Shown here: positions 60,101-64,000 of the stretch, piece by piece
Layout: each line of letters opens with the position of its first letter
Position numbering within the stretch: position 1 is the stretch's first letter
NCBI GenBank assembly: GCA_034359265.1
Contig: CP136898.1
Coordinates: forward strand, 42,431,501-42,495,500
From: Canna indica
Taxonomy: Eukaryota; Streptophyta; Magnoliopsida; Zingiberales; Cannaceae
Reading direction: 5' to 3'
DNA length: 64,000 nt
Translations under genes and position numbers: made by a program
Notes under the pieces: model-generated
What the model was told of the DNA's origin: nothing
What the model saw: only the letters and a program-made list of their open reading frames with translations
Databases searched by the model: none

Positions 60101-60511
60101 TATAACAAAACTGATAGTAATCTTGGTACCGTGGACACCGGGGGATGTCTAGGGAGTAGGGACCAGTGTCACAAACTTTGTGTTAAAACTCAAAAGTTTT
60201 GCTCCTTTTCATGTTTGATTTGGATTGTAAAAAACTCTTTGTCTTTAAAATTTTTTATTGTTTGTCTCTTTAATTAAATTCATGATATGCGATGTTTTAA
60301 TTTTCCGCTAGAATTGTTGATGTTATAGGTGCAATGGTGCATATAATCTAATTCTTACATTGCATATCATATTTTTTATTGTTTGAGAATAGTATAGATA
60401 ATATTTTTAAAAAGATTCGCCTTGCTTTGTTCAGGTGCGCTTTGTGCCTTGCGCCTCAGTCAATATGAGACCTTTACGCCTTGAGTGTGCCTAGCGCCTT
60501 TGACAAGCTTG
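57133..60511 (+). mobile_element. hAT transposon, 3,379 bp, decayed autonomous type
   Basis: TIR CAAGGTTGTCAAAGGCGC against (inverse) CAAGCTTGTCAAAGGCGC; perfect 8-bp TSD ACCATAGT at 57125-57132 and 60512-60519. Subterminal GCCTAGGCG repeats at the left. It contains a full-order but broken transposase on the plus strand. It inserted into the outer hAT-like element. Confidence 0.93.
57850..59910 (+). pseudogene. hAT transposase, BED finger, DUF659 and dimerisation domains
   Basis: Plus strand, several frames. BED zinc finger at about 57930-58040 (DVTCIFCGKVTNWGI, then KQHQIGGNRNAKKC). A helical part follows at 58430-58590. The DUF659 part of the RNase H-like core is the open frame 58593-59075 (TGKSIINFLINCFAGNMF, SINASSYSLVSEKTFELLDE, LMLEDIGKIP). 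The C-terminal hAT dimerisation domain is near 59530-59860 (AEWW, PNLQKLAIKILSLTCSASGC, KLNDLVFVKYNQAL, IDDSNEWL). Acts in the nucleus by cut-and-paste on the TIRs. Frameshifts and stops make it inactive. The region between 59050 and 59530 is the least conserved by eye. Confidence 0.88.
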
Positions 60512-60552
60512 ACCATAGTTAAATGGTTCCAATTGTCATCCCTACCCCTCAC

Positions 60553-61501
60553 GTCATTTTGCCAAGCAAACAAGCCCATAATCTATATTATATTTTATAT
60601 TTTATGTAATTTTAGTATGTCAGTTTTATATATTTTAGGTAGTTTCATTATAAGATTTAATTTCTTTTTGCAATATATGTAACAATTTAATGTTTCAGTT
60701 ATTCTGTTATTTGTAAACTATAATATTTTTACCTTTAATTCGTTATTCAATTCAAATTGCAATTAAATAATTAAAAATATTTAGTCTCACCTAAAAGATT
60801 TCTGATTTTTGAAAATTTTTAAAGGTTTCACACATGTATATGCTTTTGAAAGAAAAATTAAATGTATAGAACCTACTGACATAATAAGTGAGGATGAGTC
60901 TATTTTAAATCCAAGAAAATAAATTAAACACCAAAATTTTTTGTGTACGTCTAGCATCTTTTTTTTCTTAATTTTCGTTTTGCACGATGTACAATTGAAA
61001 AATCATTGTCTTATTAGGCAGATCAAAATCAGCTATATAAATATATGAAACAGGAACAAGCGGTTTACTGCACTTACCATTACCATCGTTAATGTTGTCA
61101 CAGCAAGCGCAGTTTGCCAGTTACTGAATCAATGTCTGCCTTCCTCCCTGTTATTTCACTATCAAATATTAGAATGGAGGTCTTCTTGTGTAGAAATAGA
61201 AGAAACACATGCCAAATTACCTAATATGCTTTCTTATAGGATATGATGAGCATCAAATTTACATAAGATGGGTATTATTTTATAATTTTCTTTCTTTACT
61301 TTATCAAGAATAAATTTGAGTAGTTTTCTCCTAATTAGTTGAGTCAAATTGAGAATAAATAAGAACTCCTAATTAATTTCATTAGAGACCTATAAATTGT
61401 GCTTATTGTAACGAGAAACTGACATGAAAGCAAAAAAATATTTCTTTTCTATCTTTTCCCTCACATAACATGTTTACATAAAATGTGTTTTTCATAATTA
61501 A
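60553..61501. other. AT-rich stretch left of the viral insert
   Basis: Host-type AT-rich DNA. No gene recognised. In the viral frame the last stop before the virus is at 61499-61501. Confidence 0.4.
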
Positions 61502-61546
61502 TTTTGCATTTTAGTCTTTGCATCAACAAAAAAAAGTATTATTCAT

Positions 61547-62221
61547 GACTTCAGGGAACACATTCAGCTAGTCATCCAGACACATGGGTACCAAGGATGG
61601 CAGGGAGGTGAAAGTAACCTCCTTCTTTCTAGATCACTGATTGGCAGGCTATCCAATAATAGCCACACAAACTTCCGCTACAACGTACAGCATGTAGCAG
61701 ATCACCTTGCTAGCAGAGGAATCCGAGCGATTCCAGGCCAACCTAGGACAACATCAGGGTTGCAAGGGCGACAGTGGGTAATAAGACCAGCAATATTACC
61801 CAATACCCAGAATCCACAAACCGCAAGTATTCAGACAAGATCTGACGGAGCGTTGACAGTCCTGTTCACAGACTATACGACAGCATCAGATGCTAGCCTA
61901 ACCATGGCCGCTGAAGAAGATGACCTAGGCCAAGAGTCTATAAATATGATGACTTGCGACTGGTCGGATGATGAAGAAGAACAAGTCGACTGGGATGATA
62001 TCTACGATGAGGATGAAGACCTAGCAGTCCTCAGGCAACTCATGTCACTACAGACGGATGATGACACTCAACAACAACAACAACATGACGATGATCCCCC
62101 AAAATGGGATACATCGTGTGAATCAGAAGACCATGATGATGAAAATCCATTTTTCTTTGAACAAGATGAAGTAACAGACAATGAAGCACCACAGATGGCG
62201 TACACTGCCGAATTAAATTAG
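61547..62221 (+). pseudogene. Endogenous badnavirus, movement-protein C-terminus and acidic linker
   Basis: In the frame of 61547-62221 the sequence matches the C-terminal part of the badnavirus movement-protein domain (ORF3 N-terminal region), including LIGRLSNNSHTNF and the conserved LQGRQWVIRP (61760-61789). A very acidic linker follows (about 61915-62170, Asp/Glu and a Gln run). The upstream half of the movement domain, ORF1, ORF2 and the intergenic promoter are missing, so the insert is truncated on the left near 61547. No initiating Met is expected here. A TAG at 62219 ends the frame just where a frameshift begins. Old virus copy, not functional. Confidence 0.88.
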
Positions 62222-63155
62222 ACTATCCAATGATCAGACAGCTGACCAAAGAAACGGAGTCAGCCTTTTCTACTGCAGAATCGTCAACCACAAGAATTCC
62301 AAAGGAACCCATAATGGGACCAGCGTTATATCCACCAGGCCCAACAACAGCTATGGGCCCCAAAGCAATCCCAACAATCAATACAAGGGTGGGTAGTTTA
62401 AGAGGAGGTTATGCAAAACAGCACAATGAAAGATACAACCTTCCCTCTGCACAAGCAAACACTGGTGCAATATTGGTACTGCCCGAACACTTAGGACAGT
62501 ACAGTGATGTAATCTCCCGATGGGAATCGATTACACTAAACCTCATCAATGAGAGAAATTGGCCCGATAACAAGTCAAAGATGTGTTACATCGAAAATTT
62601 GTTAGGAGAAACTGAAAAGAAAGCGTGGATCCAGTGGAGAATGGCATTCCCCACGGAATATGATGAGCTAACAAACATAGCTGACGATCCACAGAACGTG
62701 CTATCACAAATTCGAAGAATGTTTCTGCTAGAGGACCCAGCAACAGGGTCTACAGAAGAACAGACTAGAGCATATGAAGATATTGAAAGATTATCTTGCC
62801 ACAATGTGAAAGATCTGTTCAACTATATCAATGACTACAAGATTCTAGCAGCTAAGTCAGGCAGAATGTTCGTATCACCAGAACTCTCAGAAAAGTTTTT
62901 CCGGAAGATGCCACCAATTATCGGAAAAGAACTTGAGACAGCCTTCTCTATAAAATTCTCAGGCAACAACGTGGGAATTTTTCCTAGAATTCATTTTACA
63001 TACCAATATTTAGAAGAGCAGTGTAAGCGAGCTGCTTTTCAGAGAAGTCTCAAGGATTTATCTATCTGTTCTCAGATACCCATACCTGGCTACTATAAGA
63101 AAGAAAGGAAATATGGCTTAAGGAAAGCCAAGACTTACAACCGCATGACACACAC
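62212..63155 (+). pseudogene. Endogenous badnavirus, capsid-protein region
   Basis: A new frame (offset by one base), open from about 62212; first Met 62230. It encodes the badnavirus coat-protein core: SKMCYIENLLGETEKKAWIQ, then a stretch with DDPQNVLSQIRRMF and LEDPATGSTEEQ, later DLSICSQIPIPGYY near the capsid end, all in family order. In badnaviruses this part is cut from the ORF3 polyprotein by the viral protease and forms the bacilliform particle. The frame leaves viral homology at about 63130-63155 and ends in a non-viral tail at 63282. About 310 residues are continuous without a stop, so decay is light. Confidence 0.9.
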
Positions 63156-64000
63156 ATCCGAATCTTCAAAAGAAAACATTCGGATAAAGTCAGAAAATGC
63201 AAATGCTTTATTTGCGGGGAAGAAGGGCACTTCGCCCGAGACTGTAAAGGAAAGAGAGGAAACATTGCGCGAGCCGCAATAATCGACAATTTGGAACTAT
63301 CCGAAGACTGGGACGTTGTATCAGTAGAGCAAGATGAGCCGGACAGTGACGGCATTTGCTCTTATTCAGAAGGAGAATCCGGTTTAGCTACCAAACTATC
63401 AGTAGATTTCGGAGATATGCCATACGAAACTGCATTTGTCATTATCACAGATGAGAAAGTGGAGCGAGAAAATTCTTGGCGAACCAAAGTAACACTTCCC
63501 AAAGAGATAGAAGATTGTCCTCACAGGTGGGAGGATAATACAGAAGTAACCAGAGGACATGAGCGCTGCACCATCTGTAAAGAAACTACAAATCCCAACA
63601 TGAGATCACATTGCAAAAGATGTACTTTGACAGTATGTCCAATGTGCTCTAGATTCAGTTTGGGGAGAAAGATAATCATCAACAGAGCACCATTCAAACC
63701 TTATGATGATAAGGATGCACTCATAAGAGAATTATTGGAATACGTAACCTTTTTACTAGCAGAAAATGAAAGGTTAAAACAAGAACTTACGGAGTCTCAA
63801 CTGACCTCAGACATCAAAGACCTGGAGGAAGAAAGGGATAGAAAAGGAAAATTCCCATTGATAGAAGAAGAAATCCCTGTGAGAAGTTCAGGGATAATCT
63901 TCAGAGAAACAGCTACAAAGGCAGCATTAGAACCAATAGATGAAGAAGACATAAAATCAATCTACCAAGGACCCCAAAGAGGAAGGAAAATCCTTAACAG
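63140..64000 (+). pseudogene. Endogenous badnavirus, two Cys-rich motifs, open at right edge
   Basis: A third frame, stop-free for about 860 bases to the window edge. It has the CCHC zinc finger C-x-C-x2-C-x4-H-x4-C (63198-63245; CFICGEEGHFARDC) typical of the caulimovirid capsid tail. Downstream is the second cysteine motif C-x2-C-x11-C-x2-C-x4-C-x2-C (63567-63647), which is specific to badnaviruses. A Leu-rich charged stretch (63720-63850, ELLEYVTFLLAENERLKQEL) looks like a coiled coil. Protease, reverse transcriptase and RNase H would lie beyond 64000. The two cysteine motifs with exact family spacing are the strongest evidence for genus-level assignment. Confidence 0.92.

Larger units (their letters stand above)
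55131..60544. mobile_element. Outer hAT-like element, shell of a transposon nest
   Basis: Ends TAGGGATGACAAT and its inverse ATTGTCATCCCTA. Flanks CTTTTCAC and CCCCTCAC (8 bp) differ at three positions, all C-to-T, as expected for an aged TSD. Own sequence is 55131-55380, 56934-57132 and 60512-60544, rich in CCGAAACCGAA-type repeats, with no ORF. Two other transposons inserted into it. Confidence 0.65.

Noticed and set aside
63174..63282. Non-viral C-terminal tail of the capsid frame as a real protein end
   Set aside because: The viral zinc finger lies over the same bases in another frame, so the tail is out-of-frame reading after a frameshift.

Overview
Organism and general character. This is nuclear DNA from a flowering plant. 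The evidence is plant-type spliced genes (CASP-like protein, NUP35), a nuclear copy of chloroplast matK, plant LTR retrotransposon lineages with tRNA-iMet-type primer sites, hAT and Harbinger-like DNA transposons, an Au-type SINE and an endogenous badnavirus. The matK fragment and the badnavirus would suit a monocot, but I cannot fix the species. Nothing bacterial is present. All joins, splice sites and target-site duplications (TSDs) below were read by eye from the sequence.

Layout. 0-1.3 kb: two exons of a CASP-like membrane protein gene (minus strand), with its last exon missing or off the left edge. 1.3-6 kb: AT-rich DNA, a retrotransposon LTR end, and a small cysteine-rich secreted peptide gene (ESF1/MEG-like). 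That gene has an in-frame stop in exon 1 and a chloroplast matK fragment in its intron. 6.06-12.42 kb: a large palindrome with arms of about 1.6 kb, built from Tat-type retrotransposon sequence; a 2,985-bp solo LTR interrupts the right arm. 12.87-15.25 kb: an apparently intact NUP35 (nuclear pore) gene, minus strand, three exons. 15.3-20.5 kb: AT-rich DNA with a UPF1 N-terminal fragment.

20.56-41.48 kb: one Tat-lineage Ty3/gypsy element on the minus strand, expanded to 21 kb by nested insertions: a Tekay-like chromovirus (22,491-30,145), a 1.25-kb solo LTR (31,002-32,254) and a solo LTR (34,152-40,010) that itself holds a non-autonomous LTR element (34,463-37,950). The Tat element has gag and protease on its coding strand and a coiled-coil ORF on the opposite strand, but no reverse transcriptase or integrase.

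41.5-45 kb: non-coding DNA with a LINE reverse-transcriptase scrap. 45.04-51.58 kb: a decayed chromovirus, followed directly by an inverted third LTR that forms a second palindrome. 53.2-54.6 kb: an Au-type SINE and a TIR element containing a perfect 20-bp-arm hairpin. 55.13-60.54 kb: a nest of DNA transposons whose order can be read from their TSDs. It includes a 3.38-kb hAT element with a decayed transposase. 61.5-64.0 kb: an endogenous badnavirus, truncated inside its movement-protein domain on the left, broken by two frameshifts and still open at the right edge.

How it fits together. Only NUP35, and perhaps the CASP-like gene, look like working host genes. The rest records successive insertions, so nesting gives relative ages. 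The most notable items are the badnavirus copy, the two large palindromes (possible hairpin-RNA sources) and the multi-level transposon nests.
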